From positions 2,159,501-2,223,500 of the forward strand of contig NZ_CP017476.1 in NCBI RefSeq assembly GCF_001761385.1: DNA of 64,000 nucleotides, given 5' to 3'. Positions 9,428 through 17,706 of the stretch are shown in pieces (within the stretch, counting starts at the first letter, position 1; each line of letters starts with the position of its first letter). This DNA comes from Hydrogenophaga crassostreae (GTDB lineage: Bacteria; Pseudomonadota; Gammaproteobacteria; Burkholderiales; Burkholderiaceae_C). The translations under genes and the position numbers were made by a program. Below the pieces are notes generated by a model. It made no database searches. It had not been told where the DNA came from and was given only the letters and a program-made list of their open reading frames with translations.

Positions 9428-11080
9428 TCATGTCAGTACCTTGGATTGAACCAACCAAACTGCTGGCCTTTTCGCACCAATGGTTGAGGTCACCTCGAAA
9501 ACGACTGGAGTGTCGTCCAGCACCGTCGTCGATGTCACCTCCGCCAAGTAGTTTCCTGGCCGCAGTGCAATGTGAAACACACTTTGCCCTTTCTTTGGTC
9601 GGGCTACGAGCTCAAAGGACGCCAGCAACCGACCGAGTACTGCGCGTACTTGATACGCAGGCATGCCCCCATTCAAAACCGCGCGCAAAGTCGTCAGGGC
9701 GTCTACATCAAGCTGGTTTTGCAAGGTCTCTTCGGTGATACCGTGGCGTCCCTTTTCGAGTGCCTCCATTCGAATTTTCAACATCCGCAGTGTGTCGTTG
9801 ATGCCGACCAGCTCGGGCTCAAAGTCCGCAGGGTCTAAGTCGGGGCGCATCAGCAGGGCTTTCACCCGCGCTTTTCGTTGACCCAGCGTTGCCACTTCCT
9901 GCCGCAAACCTTGCAGCTCGGCTTTGGGGCCTTGCAAAAGCCTGGCACGCAAACGTTCATGGAACTGTTTTTGTACTTCGCCCGTGAAAACTTGCGTAAG
10001 CACCTCCGTCAACGCGTGCATGGCTGCGTTGACCGAGCTGTACCCAATCCATGTGGCCTTTGCTCCCACGCGGACTAGGGTGTCGCATTGTGGGCAATAG
10101 AGCGTGCGACTCACCCTGGATCCAGTAACCGAGAGCTTTGCGTGGCAGTCCCCGCACCGCACCAACCCTGAGAGTAGGTGTTTCCCACCCCCACGAATCG
10201 GGGCAGTGCTGCTGTCTGACGGGTTACAAGCCCACCACAATTCGTCACTGACGATGCGACACTCAGGACGCTCGAACGGGATTGTCACCACGGCCTTGCC
10301 AGTCTTTCGAGCCTTGGCCTCGGTGAAAGAGCTTCCGTTCCAGATAAAAACGCCACGATAAATCGTATTGTTTAGAAGCCGATGGAGGGTGGCCGGCAGC
10401 CAGGTTGGTTTTCCCTTGCATCTGGTGGCCATCGGTACAGGTACGCCTCGCTCTTGCAAAGCGCGGGCCATGTCAAAGCCGCTCTTTCCCATGCGTCGCC
10501 AATTGAAAATTTCGCGAACGATGGCCGCTTTTTCTTCGTCGATGACCCACCGCGTTCCAATGTGTTCACCCCGGGCGTCAAGGTCCTTTACTCGTCTGTA
10601 TCCGTAGGGTGCTTGCGCAATTTGGTAACCGCGCTCAAGTTGCCCGAGCATGCCGCGGGTCGCACGGTGTGCCAAACCTTCCACCTCCAAACGCGACATC
10701 AAAATGTTCACCATGAACGGCGCTTGCCACCCCTTTTGCCGGGTATCAAGCCCTGAAGCCGCAATGATTTGAAGCCCGACGTTTTCGACGTAGCGCATCA
10801 GGCGGCCACTCTCCTCTACATCACGGGTCAACCGTGACAACTCATCGACGACAACAATGCGGATTTCCCCGGCGTCAATCCCGTCAATCAGTCTCTGATA
10901 ACTCGGTCGCTTGTGGCGTCCCTTTGCCGAACCGCTGACCGCATCGTCAGAGAAGACGAGGGTCGGTTCAATCTCGAGACCTTCCCGTTTTGCGACCTCG
11001 TGGCAGCGGCGGATTTGGTCGTCGATGCTGGTGGCGCGTTGCTCGTCTGTTGAGTAGCGGGCATATGCTGCTGTTCGCAT
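9428..11080 (-). CDS. Large serine recombinase (site-specific integrase)
   Basis: The 550-aa product begins with the serine recombinase catalytic domain: YARYSTDEQ places the nucleophile at Ser10, and SIDDQ, a VVDELSRLTRD segment and a following arginine-rich helix match the resolvase/invertase fold. A recombinase domain follows around residues 150-260. A zinc-ribbon segment with GLVRCGDC and YCPQC pairs lies near residues 305-340, then a coiled coil near 380-450. Large serine recombinases of this type carry out integration and excision between short attachment sites. The ATG at 11080 has an AAAAGGG ribosome binding site. A strong terminator follows. The gene looks intact, so the nested element (about 8.5-18.8 kb) may still be mobile. 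Its own attachment sites could not be fixed. Confidence 0.93.
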   Translation of the reverse strand: MRTAAYARYSTDEQRATSIDDQIRRCHEVAKREGLEIEPTLVFSDDAVSGSAKGRHKRPSYQRLIDGIDAGEIRIVVVDELSRLTRDVEESGRLMRYVENVGLQIIAASGLDTRQKGWQAPFMVNILMSRLEVEGLAHRATRGMLGQLERGYQIAQAPYGYRRVKDLDARGEHIGTRWVIDEEKAAIVREIFNWRRMGKSGFDMARALQERGVPVPMATRCKGKPTWLPATLHRLLNNTIYRGVFIWNGSSFTEAKARKTGKAVVTIPFERPECRIVSDELWWACNPSDSSTAPIRGGGKHLLSGLVRCGDCHAKLSVTGSRVSRTLYCPQCDTLVRVGAKATWIGYSSVNAAMHALTEVLTQVFTGEVQKQFHERLRARLLQGPKAELQGLRQEVATLGQRKARVKALLMRPDLDPADFEPELVGINDTLRMLKIRMEALEKGRHGITEETLQNQLDVDALTTLRAVLNGGMPAYQVRAVLGRLLASFELVARPKKGQSVFHIALRPGNYLAEVTSTTVLDDTPVVFEVTSTIGAKRPAVWLVQSKVLT

Positions 11081-11190
11081 GAGTGTGATTCCCTTTTCTT
11101 TTCGGATGGGTGCATGTGTTGAATGGCGTGCTCGACCATGAGGTCAAGCAACTCATTGAGATTTGTTATGGGGGTTTTCCTATTGCTCAC
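10888..11190 (-). CDS. Possible small gene overlapping the recombinase start
   Basis: A GTG at 11190 has a good AGAGGA ribosome binding site six bases upstream and opens a 100-codon frame. The first ~45 residues look protein-like, with a helical NLNELLDLMVEHAIQHMHPSEKK segment rich in Leu and charged residues. The remainder overlaps the recombinase in another frame and becomes low-complexity Ser/Thr/Arg. The long overlap of 193 nt makes the full frame doubtful. It may instead be a translated leader that couples to the recombinase start. The function is unknown. Confidence 0.3.
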   Translation of the reverse strand: MSNRKTPITNLNELLDLMVEHAIQHMHPSEKKRESHSCEQQHMPATQQTSNAPPASTTKSAAATRSQNGKVSRLNRPSSSLTMRSAVRQRDATSDRVIRD

Positions 11191-11294
11191 TGGTTTCCTC
11201 TGCGCAGCAAATGCGCTTGTGTGATCTGATGCTGGGTGTCCTTGTGCATCCCCCGGAAAACAAGTCCGGTGTGCACTTTGTGTAGACACCAGCC

Positions 11295-11723
11295 TCACAC
11301 CACCCCTGGGAGGTGAGCGACAGACGCCAGACCAGCCTGATCTCGAAAGAGGTTTGAAGACCCAGCAGGAAGAGGCGTGATCAACCGGGTAGCAATGTCA
11401 TTGCGCAGCCAAGCCGGCAGAGGACGCACGGGTTGGATGCCGAAACCTCGCCGGACATGAGCGTTGATCGATTGGCCTCGAAATGCGCTTTTCTGAGAGA
11501 GGAATGAGCCACCCAGCTGATCGGCCATTTGGTGGGCATGGCTGGAACGAGCTGGAGCCTGTCTGTAAAAGCCTTGCCCGGAGAGCTGATTGGACGGTCC
11601 GTTCATCCGGCCGGGCTGTCCAGAACTCGGGAGACTGTTTGAGTGCTCTCGTGCCAAATTTGCCCTAAGAGGCGCTGACGCTCTGCCGGCGGCGCTTGGA
11701 TCCAACAGGTTGGCTGCTACCAA
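11295..11723 (-). CDS. Unknown 142-aa element protein
   Basis: The gene begins 34 nt after the end of the minus-strand gene at 11757 and shares its direction, so it is probably the next gene in the same transcript. The product is basic, rich in Ala, Gly, Ser, Arg and Gln, and has no recognised motif or membrane segment. The C-terminal half contains a plausible folded stretch (GFGIQPVRPLPAWLRNDIA). Codon choice is consistent with coding, but the composition is low in complexity, so a non-coding frame cannot be excluded. Confidence 0.4.
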   Translation of the reverse strand: MVAANLLDPSAAGRASAPLRANLAREHSNSLPSSGQPGRMNGPSNQLSGQGFYRQAPARSSHAHQMADQLGGSFLSQKSAFRGQSINAHVRRGFGIQPVRPLPAWLRNDIATRLITPLPAGSSNLFRDQAGLASVAHLPGVV

Positions 11724-11756
11724 GATGCTTACCCGGCACGAGAGACGTGTAGAGGC

Positions 11757-12839
11757 TTAAAGGGTGTCCAGCTTGAGCGACTTTCGGTGGCGCCGCACAG
11801 CATGGAGGACGGTGCGGCGAACCTCGATGAGGGGACGGATTCGGAAGCCCTCGAGAATCCGAGAAAGGCTAGTGCTCAATTCGGACAGGTCGATGGCAAC
11901 GGCCTGGCACCACGATTTGATGCCATATTCGCAGGCGCCAACCTCGCGAGCATCGTCGGCCCAAACTTCTACCTCGCCAAAAGCCGCATACCGCTGGACA
12001 AATGCGTCCACGCTGATGCTGTAAGCGTCAGTTCGTACGCGGGCTGGTGATGCCGCACGTTTCTGCTTGAGCATGATGCCTTTGATGGCGTTCTCTGCGT
12101 CGTCAGCATGAAAGCTCTCGTGACCCAGGCAAGCAATGACGCCCCGGTGCACTTTGACCCGGAAGCCCCGACTTTGTGAGACCCAGAATGCCTGGAATAG
12201 CTCGATTTCGCCATGCGCCACTAACGGCTGAAGGTCCAGCGTCAGCATGCCGCCAGCGGTGGCCAGTCCGCGACCGAGGACTCGAATGCGCCAGTCCCTT
12301 GGCACTGTGATGTGGTGGTGGTCCTCGTTTGCACTCCAGCCTTTAAATGAGCCACCGTACGTTGTGCGGTTGCTGCTCATTAGCACTTTGTAGTCGACAG
12401 AGGCTGGGTCGTCGGTCAATGTGACACGCACAGATGAACCACCGGCCGCGCCATGGCGAAAGCATGATTTGGCAGCCTGCTCAACAGCCGTCTTCTTCGC
12501 AGCTTCCAGCCGGCTTTGAAGTGAACCGATGGGAAGCAGGACAGGCTTCTGCTTGGATTGGGCAGTGACAGGCGAGGGCAGGTGGCCCAGTCGTTCCCGG
12601 ATACGCGAGGTTGGGCGGGTGAGGCGCGCACTTCGGATATGAGCAATCTGGGCGATGAGCGCCTCCACACCCGCCATGCCGCCCGAAAACTGGTTGTGTC
12701 GCAGTGCCAGCCGGGCGTGTTTCTTTGTTTGCAGGTCGCGGTGCGCCGCAGCGAGTGCGCTGAGCTGATGGTCAGTCGGTGAGCGACGAAACTGGCCGGA
12801 AACATCGGGGGAAACGGCGGAGACTTGAATGAAACGCAT
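11757..12839 (-). CDS. Unknown 360-aa element protein
   Basis: The family is not recognised. The N-terminal ~130 residues are basic and rich in Arg, Ala and Gln. The C-terminal ~230 residues have the alternating hydrophobic pattern of a globular alpha/beta domain, including segments such as VKVHRGVIACLGHESFHADDAENAIKG and an acidic helix near the end. The ATG at 12839 lies downstream of a duplicated promoter-like motif at 12876-12899 that also precedes the minus-strand gene at 15297. It is divergent from the plus-strand genes at 13162 and 13904. It appears to be the first gene of a minus-strand transcript that continues toward the recombinase, so a role in maintenance or transfer of the nested element is possible but unproven. 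Confidence 0.65.
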   Translation of the reverse strand: MRFIQVSAVSPDVSGQFRRSPTDHQLSALAAAHRDLQTKKHARLALRHNQFSGGMAGVEALIAQIAHIRSARLTRPTSRIRERLGHLPSPVTAQSKQKPVLLPIGSLQSRLEAAKKTAVEQAAKSCFRHGAAGGSSVRVTLTDDPASVDYKVLMSSNRTTYGGSFKGWSANEDHHHITVPRDWRIRVLGRGLATAGGMLTLDLQPLVAHGEIELFQAFWVSQSRGFRVKVHRGVIACLGHESFHADDAENAIKGIMLKQKRAASPARVRTDAYSISVDAFVQRYAAFGEVEVWADDAREVGACEYGIKSWCQAVAIDLSELSTSLSRILEGFRIRPLIEVRRTVLHAVRRHRKSLKLDTL

Positions 12840-12875
12840 GGGAACCTTTTTGAACGAGCCAGCGGATTACTGACA

Positions 12876-12899
12876 AGTCGTTTAGGTCCAGGTTTTATT
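12876..12899 (-). promoter_or_regulatory. Duplicated 9-6-9 promoter/operator motif, copy 1
   Basis: On the minus strand it reads AATAAAACC, six variable bases, TAAACGACT. All 18 fixed bases and the 6-nt gap are identical in a second copy at 15322-15345. It lies 37 nt upstream of the start codon at 12839. The placement and conservation suggest a shared promoter or regulator site. Confidence 0.6.
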
Positions 12900-13113
12900 A
12901 ACTACCAATTTATTCCTCTGGGGTACGGAGACGCTGTTCCTGCCGGTGGCTGCCGCCCGAACATCAGCACGATCATGACCCTGCTTCAGGTATTGACCTG
13001 GTCGTTCGTCGCACCCGTATTTCTTACGGTGGGTCCGCCTTCTTCAACGCAACCGAAATGTGAGGAAACAGATTTTGTGTCCGCTGCGTGGACGCGGCGG
13101 TTGCTGCAAAGGT

Positions 13114-13130
13114 GGTCGCTATACGAAGTG
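13114..13130 (+). promoter_or_regulatory. Conserved GCTATAC promoter-like motif, copy 1
   Basis: The segment GGTCGCTATACGAAGTG ends 32 nt before the start codon at 13162. A closely similar segment at 13854-13872 stands at the same distance before the start at 13904. TATAC could serve as a -10 element, but no convincing -35 is seen, which suggests an activator or a repressor site over a weak promoter. Confidence 0.45.
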
Positions 13131-13161
13131 CGTCGAAGTGACGTATTTCAAGGAACCCATC

Positions 13162-13809
13162 ATGAACATCGAGAGCAAAAGCCACAGCGTGCCATTGAGC
13201 ACATTCAACATTGAGATTCATCAGGGGCAATTGATGGCCCCAGAGGACGCGCTCGACATCGTGTCTGAAGAACGCATGCGTCAGCATGTGATTGACGAGC
13301 AGCCCTGGTTCCTTTTCGGTGAATCTCCGCAAGGAATGCGCCAGAAAATCGCGGAGGATGTTCCAACCGTCATTCACATCTGGGTGCGGGGTGACAAGGT
13401 GGCACGCTACCTTGTGATTGCACATCAGACCGACGGCTTGCAACATCGCTTCGTTTTGCCGCTCTACGAGCCGAAAGTAAAGAGCTTCGTAGCGTCTTCC
13501 TTGTTACAGCCTTGCTGGTTTTCGCTAGGGGACTCTGGCGACACGGAAAGTGTTGTGTTGCCTTTGCAACTGCCTCGAACGCTTTGTATCGAGTTGATGA
13601 CCAAGCTGCAAAACCTGTCGGACGAGGAACGCAAAGTGGCCCTGATTGCCTTGCGTCCCGACATCCGGCGGTTCGCGGAAATCGGAGCTTTCCCGAGCTT
13701 GACCGAAGGTGTCGACCTTGAGCAAGTATCCGTTTCTTACGTCCCACCGATGGAGGCCCTCGCGCTGGAATTGGGTGACTTGCTTGGGGCGACCATGGTC
13801 AAGCATTGA
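13162..13809 (+). CDS. Unknown 215-aa element protein, paralogue of the 8523-9176 product
   Basis: The ATG at 13162 has an AAGGA ribosome binding site; the frame stays open upstream but that part is not protein-like. No known family is recognised. The middle part carries WFLFGESPQGM, a RGDKVARYLVI strand and HRFVLPLYEP, which align by eye with the same order of motifs in the minus-strand protein at 8523-9176. The C-terminus is a helical region rich in Leu and Glu. It is followed after 94 nt by an XRE-like regulator with a near-identical upstream motif, so the two genes are probably controlled by the same factor. Soluble, cytoplasmic, function unknown. Confidence 0.7.
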   Translation: MNIESKSHSVPLSTFNIEIHQGQLMAPEDALDIVSEERMRQHVIDEQPWFLFGESPQGMRQKIAEDVPTVIHIWVRGDKVARYLVIAHQTDGLQHRFVLPLYEPKVKSFVASSLLQPCWFSLGDSGDTESVVLPLQLPRTLCIELMTKLQNLSDEERKVALIALRPDIRRFAEIGAFPSLTEGVDLEQVSVSYVPPMEALALELGDLLGATMVKH

Positions 13810-13853
13810 AGTCAGATGGTCTTTTCGGTTGCCATTCGGCCTGTTGAGACCTC

Positions 13854-13872
13854 GGTTGCTATACCAAATGTG
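13854..13872 (+). promoter_or_regulatory. Conserved GCTATAC promoter-like motif, copy 2
   Basis: The segment GGTTGCTATACCAAATGTG ends 32 nt before the regulator start at 13904 and matches the copy at 13114-13130 apart from two substitutions and a two-base difference in the final spacer. It probably marks the promoter of the XRE-like gene. Confidence 0.45.
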
Positions 13873-13903
13873 AGCCGGTGCTCGCGATCTAAAAAGGAAC
13901 AAC

Positions 13904-14500
13904 ATGAAGACGAACTTCAAGAATCAAAATGGTTGCGTGCAGCAACACGAGCAAGGAGCCCTGCCGAAACCTGAAGGCAAAGAGAACCGTGTGTCACGGC
14001 TGTACGCTGGGCGGGGAGGTCCCTTGCTGGCGTGGCTCGTTGATGAGGCGCGCATACGAGACATTGGAATGCAGAATCTCGCCCGACAGCTGGGTGTCAG
14101 CTACGGTTACATCGCGCAATTGCGCAGTGGACATCGAGAAGTGACGCACATCAGTCAAGGTTTTGCCGAGGCTTGCGGGCGGTTTTTGGGGGTGCCCACC
14201 ATCATGGTGAAAGTACTTGCCGGTGCGATTTCCATCCGGGATTTTGCCTTCCCCAACGAGCCTGAAGAGGTCTTCGTGGAGCGGGCCTATCGGCGGATGC
14301 TGCTGGACCCCAAAGCGAAAGAGTTTTTTCCGAGGGACCCTGGGATGTTGAGTGTTGAGGCGAAGACTGCACTTTTGCGACTGTACGCTGAGAGCAGTGG
14401 AAACGATGTTTTCGGGTGGCGTGAACTGCCTGAGATGGTGCGCTGGCTTCAGCGTGCCACGATGGTCCACATCGATAGTGAGCTGGCGGTGCTGCCTTGA
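13904..14500 (+). CDS. XRE-like helix-turn-helix regulator
   Basis: The product (198 aa) has a helix-turn-helix near residues 58-80: MQNLARQLGVSYGYIAQLRSG has the spacing and residues of an XRE/Cro DNA-binding helix pair. The N-terminal ~35 residues look disordered and the C-terminal ~100 residues are a helical domain of unknown type. The ATG at 13904 has an AAAAAGGA ribosome binding site. A strong terminator at 14543 ends the transcript. Such a gene in a plasmid-like element usually controls replication, transfer or excision genes. The duplicated motifs in front of this gene and its neighbours are obvious candidate targets, but that link is inference. Confidence 0.75.
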   Translation: MKTNFKNQNGCVQQHEQGALPKPEGKENRVSRLYAGRGGPLLAWLVDEARIRDIGMQNLARQLGVSYGYIAQLRSGHREVTHISQGFAEACGRFLGVPTIMVKVLAGAISIRDFAFPNEPEEVFVERAYRRMLLDPKAKEFFPRDPGMLSVEAKTALLRLYAESSGNDVFGWRELPEMVRWLQRATMVHIDSELAVLP

Positions 14501-14542
14501 AGCGCTACAGCCGTCGGACAGGAACTATGGGTATCTGATTGA

Positions 14543-14570
14543 GGGCGGGTCTTGGACCCGCCCCATTTTT
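14543..14570 (+). terminator. Rho-independent terminator after the XRE-like gene
   Basis: A perfect 9-bp GC-rich stem (14543-14551 with 14555-14563) with a 3-nt loop is followed by five T on the plus strand. It begins 42 nt after the regulator stop codon. Confidence 0.85.
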
Positions 14571-14691
14571 CTTCTTGGCGTTGCTTGTCACTCATCCCTA
14601 CGTCGCAGAGGGAAACCGCTTGAGTCACCGAAGATCAGACGCGTCAGGTACCCGTTCAAAACTGACGAAGGGTGCCTGGAAAGTTCCTGCT

Positions 14692-15297
14692 TTAGCTCGT
14701 GCAGGCTTCGCGCTTGAAGCTCAGCATTGCCAAATGGATAACTTTTGGGTCGGGTACGTCGACGAGGCCTTCATGCTCCTTTAGCTCATCCTCACTCCAG
14801 ATGCGCCAAGGGTTGTAGTTTGGTCCACTACCGCAGGTTGCCCCTTGCAGTCCGTAAACAAATGCCTCGGCTTCTTCTGCGCCGAGGTGGTGTTCGCATT
14901 TGTAGGCGGTGAGCTCGTTCAGAAAGACAACGGTGTATCCGAGAGACCTTCCGAAGTCGACCAAGTCGGCATTCCGGAGCCATTCATCGAATAGAACCTC
15001 GGTACCCTCAGGCGTTTCCCAGCAAAGCATTGTGCGCGATTTCAGGAGGTCGGCTGAAAACGTGTTCTTGACATAGGGCTCCCGTTGGGCCAGCTGGTTC
15101 AGCGTGTTGGCCCCAACCCCCGGCAACCAAATGAGCAATAAGTTCCATGCCTTTGGCTCGGTGTCCTGCACAACTGTGCATGCCGGCACAGGCCAACTCA
15201 TCAAGCTTTCCAGCAATTCCTTTGGGAGCATGTCAGGTCCGCAATGTGCCGGCAGGGCTGATGTTTCGTTGTGATGTACGTGGATGGGGTAGGTCAT
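14692..15297 (-). CDS. Unknown 201-aa element protein
   Basis: The ATG at 15297 has a GGAG ribosome binding site. The protein is acidic, with a compact globular pattern and several Cys and Trp residues, but no motif I can name. It carries the segments LLLIWLPGVGANTLNQLAQ and EEAEAFVYGLQGATCG. There are no membrane segments. It faces the XRE-like gene tail to tail. Upstream lies the second copy of the 9-6-9 motif found before the minus-strand gene at 12839, so these two minus-strand genes probably share regulation. It stands divergent to the repA gene. Confidence 0.65.
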   Translation of the reverse strand: MTYPIHVHHNETSALPAHCGPDMLPKELLESLMSWPVPACTVVQDTEPKAWNLLLIWLPGVGANTLNQLAQREPYVKNTFSADLLKSRTMLCWETPEGTEVLFDEWLRNADLVDFGRSLGYTVVFLNELTAYKCEHHLGAEEAEAFVYGLQGATCGSGPNYNPWRIWSEDELKEHEGLVDVPDPKVIHLAMLSFKREACTS

Positions 15298-15321
15298 AAA
15301 GACTCCGATATGTTGATGATG

Positions 15322-15345
15322 AGTCGTTTAAGGAGTGGTTTTATT
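15322..15345 (-). promoter_or_regulatory. Duplicated 9-6-9 promoter/operator motif, copy 2
   Basis: It is identical at all 18 fixed positions and in spacing to the copy at 12876-12899, on the same strand, 25 nt upstream of the start codon at 15297. The rest of the 449-nt gap up to repA (15298-15746) shows no iterons or other recognised site. Confidence 0.6.
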
Positions 15346-15746
15346 CACCGTAAGAAAATCTGTAAAAGGTTGCTCCATCGCGGATGGCCGAACCTAAAAA
15401 TTGTGTGAAAAGGTGCGGTGCAGGGTGTTTTTTTGGCGAGGGATAAATTGCGGCTGCTAGACAGATTGCTGCAGGTGATCCGTGTCTGCGGCGGCAAGCG
15501 GCTGGATTCGGCTACTTGTCTGCGCAACCCATCTCAAATCACCCATGCACCTGTTCCAACCGTTTCTGTGGGTCACTCTGACCCATCACTTGGGCCTCTG
15601 CCCTGAAGTCGTCCTTGATGACCCGGCTGTTCGCCGCTCAGTCGCCCTCGATGGCGTCCTGCATCGAAATGCAAGACAAGTTGCGCATTCAGCGCTAACT
15701 GCGCACACAAGCTTGGTGGTCCGTGCTTCCAGCGAGGAGGCGTGTC

Positions 15747-16703
15747 ATGGCTGAGGCAGTGGCGAGAAGCGCACTCGGTCGCCGACTTGACATCAAATTT
15801 CTGCTGAAGAATCCAGCCCCGGCCATCGACTTTGTTTTGCCTGGATTGCCCGCCGGAGTTGTGGGCTTGCTGGTCAGCCCTGGGGGTATGGGTAAAACGA
15901 TGCTGGAGTTGCAGTTGGGCATTCTTTTGGCGACGGGCCTGATGGCTCGGGACCCATTGTTCGGAACCACGCCAGACTTCGTGGCCGTCGATACCCCGCA
16001 AAGGGTTCTGATGGTGGCTGCGGAAGAACCAGTAGAAGTGCTTTGGGCGCGTCTCCACGCCATTGTTCGCTCTTTGAACCTCAGGGATGTGCTCCCTGAT
16101 GGGCTGTCGTGGGGCGAGTTTCTCGACCGTTTGCACGACAACTTTATTCTGTATTCCCTTGGGGGCGCCAGACGGCTGACCCTGTTGTCCCCTGAGCTCG
16201 AGGCAACAGAACATGCGCAAGAACTCAGCGAGCAAGCCATCGGGGCAAGGCTTGTCATCGTTGACCCGTTGCGCCAGGTGCATCTCGCGGACGAGAATCC
16301 TTCAGGCCCGATGTCCGCGTTGGTATCCGTTTTCAAAAAAATGGCGCAGGAGTCAGGAGCTGCTGTGCTGTTGGCGCATCACAGCAGCAGAGCGGCATCG
16401 GTGCAAGGTTTTGGGGAGGAGGCCGATGCCTTGCGCGGATCTACCGCGCTCAAAGATGACACGCGTTGGCAAGCCAACCTCGCAAAGCCCTCTAAAGAGC
16501 TGCTAAGGCAGTTTGGTCAAGCGAACAACGCTGGCGCCGACTTTGTCGCGTTGGCCGACGCAAAACGCAACTATGGGCCGAAACGGCCAACTGTTTTGTT
16601 GCAACGCACGGCAGGTGGCGTCCTCGTCCCTGTTTCAATGCCTCAAGATGCAGAGCAGGGCGCGTTGTCGAGAAAGCGGACGACCCCAAGGAGCAAAGCA
16701 TGA
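15747..16703 (+). CDS. repA: RepA-type hexameric replicative helicase
   Basis: The 318-aa product is a RecA-fold ATPase of the RSF1010 RepA type (AAA_25). After an N-terminal strand it has a Walker A motif SPGGMGKT, a long MVAAEEPVEVLWARL segment, a Walker B strand LVIVDPLRQ and the later sensor-like strand AVLLAHHSS. In IncQ plasmids RepA unwinds DNA at the vegetative origin. The ATG at 15747 was preferred to earlier starts because AGGAGG stands six bases upstream. The stop overlaps the start of the next gene in ATGA, so translation is coupled to repC. This helicase-initiator pair is the clearest sign that the nested element derives from a plasmid. Confidence 0.85.
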   Translation: MAEAVARSALGRRLDIKFLLKNPAPAIDFVLPGLPAGVVGLLVSPGGMGKTMLELQLGILLATGLMARDPLFGTTPDFVAVDTPQRVLMVAAEEPVEVLWARLHAIVRSLNLRDVLPDGLSWGEFLDRLHDNFILYSLGGARRLTLLSPELEATEHAQELSEQAIGARLVIVDPLRQVHLADENPSGPMSALVSVFKKMAQESGAAVLLAHHSSRAASVQGFGEEADALRGSTALKDDTRWQANLAKPSKELLRQFGQANNAGADFVALADAKRNYGPKRPTVLLQRTAGGVLVPVSMPQDAEQGALSRKRTTPRSKA

Positions 16704-17692
16704 CGACGGTCTCTCTGCACCGACGGCCTGTGAGACTGTTCCCGCCCGTGGGTTTGAGCCTGCTTTTCCGACCCTTGCCCAAGGGCGCCAGCAGACCCAC
16801 GCTGGACGTGCGCTATGAGCTGAGTTCCGACCATTGGTTGCGGTTCAGCGCCAGGGAGTCGCTCGGTGTTCCTGAGCAGACGTTGCTGCTTGCCGTGCTG
16901 GAACTCGCAGGCGAGCACTATGTGCAAGAGGGCGATGGCGCCACGCTTACGCGGAATGATGCCCGTGCTATGCCCAGTCGGCTTTGGGGGACGCTATATC
17001 CCGATGGAGGTACCGGTCTCCCCGATACCCTCATGGTGAGCACCACTTGGGACGAGCTCAATCATCGATGCGGAGCTGCAAATGGTGGGTCGATGATTGC
17101 CTCTCGACGGGCAAGCTTGCGGCGGCTCTGCGAGGTGGTGGTGTGGGAGGAACATGCTCAACACAAAAGCGTTCGCCAGGCGTTTCTCATGGTGTGGCTC
17201 GAAGGCGATGACAGACGCATCCATCTGGCGGTCAACCATATGCTGGCGGCCTCATTTTTCGGCGGGCAGTATGCGAAATTGTGGATGGTCGAGCGCCTCC
17301 AGTTAGGCAGTGATCTGGCCATGCATGTGCATGCCTTTCTATCCACGTGGGTGCGTCAAGGCGGCCCACGGTTCAGCATTTTGTTGAGTACGTTGGCAGC
17401 CCGTGTATGGCCCGACAACCATGACACTGCGCCTGCAGGAACCATCCGCCGTCGGCGCTTGGAGCTTCAAATTGCCGTTGACGCGATTGGCAGACTCAGC
17501 CACTGGTCCATTGAGTGGTCGGGCCAGCGGACAAAGTTGACTGTTGATAGGGCTGCATCGGGCAGCGTTCGCGATACGACGTCAAGTGATTCTGTGGTCG
17601 GTGACTCGTCACATCGCGAACAGGTACAAGGCCCAAGCACCAGCGCAGACAACGACTTGTCGCGAAATGACGTTTCCGTACTATTCAATTAG
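16700..17692 (+). CDS. repC: RepC-type replication initiator (IncQ-like)
   Basis: The protein (330 aa) follows repA with a 4-nt overlap. Its order of segments matches RSF1010 RepC, the iteron-binding initiator: an early LDVRYEL strand, an ESLGVPEQTLL helix, a central GDDRRIHLAVNHMLAASFFGGQYAKL segment, then a helix with FLSTWV and the winged-helix end TLAARVWPDN..IRRRRLELQ..I. These correspond by eye to the same landmarks in the plasmid protein, while identity is clearly low. The last ~45 residues are Ser/Asp-rich and probably disordered. In IncQ plasmids RepC binds origin repeats and recruits RepA. No iteron array was seen nearby, so the origin may be degenerate or use other repeats. Confidence 0.8.
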   Translation: MTTVSLHRRPVRLFPPVGLSLLFRPLPKGASRPTLDVRYELSSDHWLRFSARESLGVPEQTLLLAVLELAGEHYVQEGDGATLTRNDARAMPSRLWGTLYPDGGTGLPDTLMVSTTWDELNHRCGAANGGSMIASRRASLRRLCEVVVWEEHAQHKSVRQAFLMVWLEGDDRRIHLAVNHMLAASFFGGQYAKLWMVERLQLGSDLAMHVHAFLSTWVRQGGPRFSILLSTLAARVWPDNHDTAPAGTIRRRRLELQIAVDAIGRLSHWSIEWSGQRTKLTVDRAASGSVRDTTSSDSVVGDSSHREQVQGPSTSADNDLSRNDVSVLFN

Positions 17693-17706
17693 AAAAAGTG
17701 CCGGGT

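Noticed and set aside
12825..13214. Plus-strand frame across the divergent promoter region
   Set aside because: It covers the duplicated regulatory motif and ends inside the 13162 gene, with no protein-like pattern.
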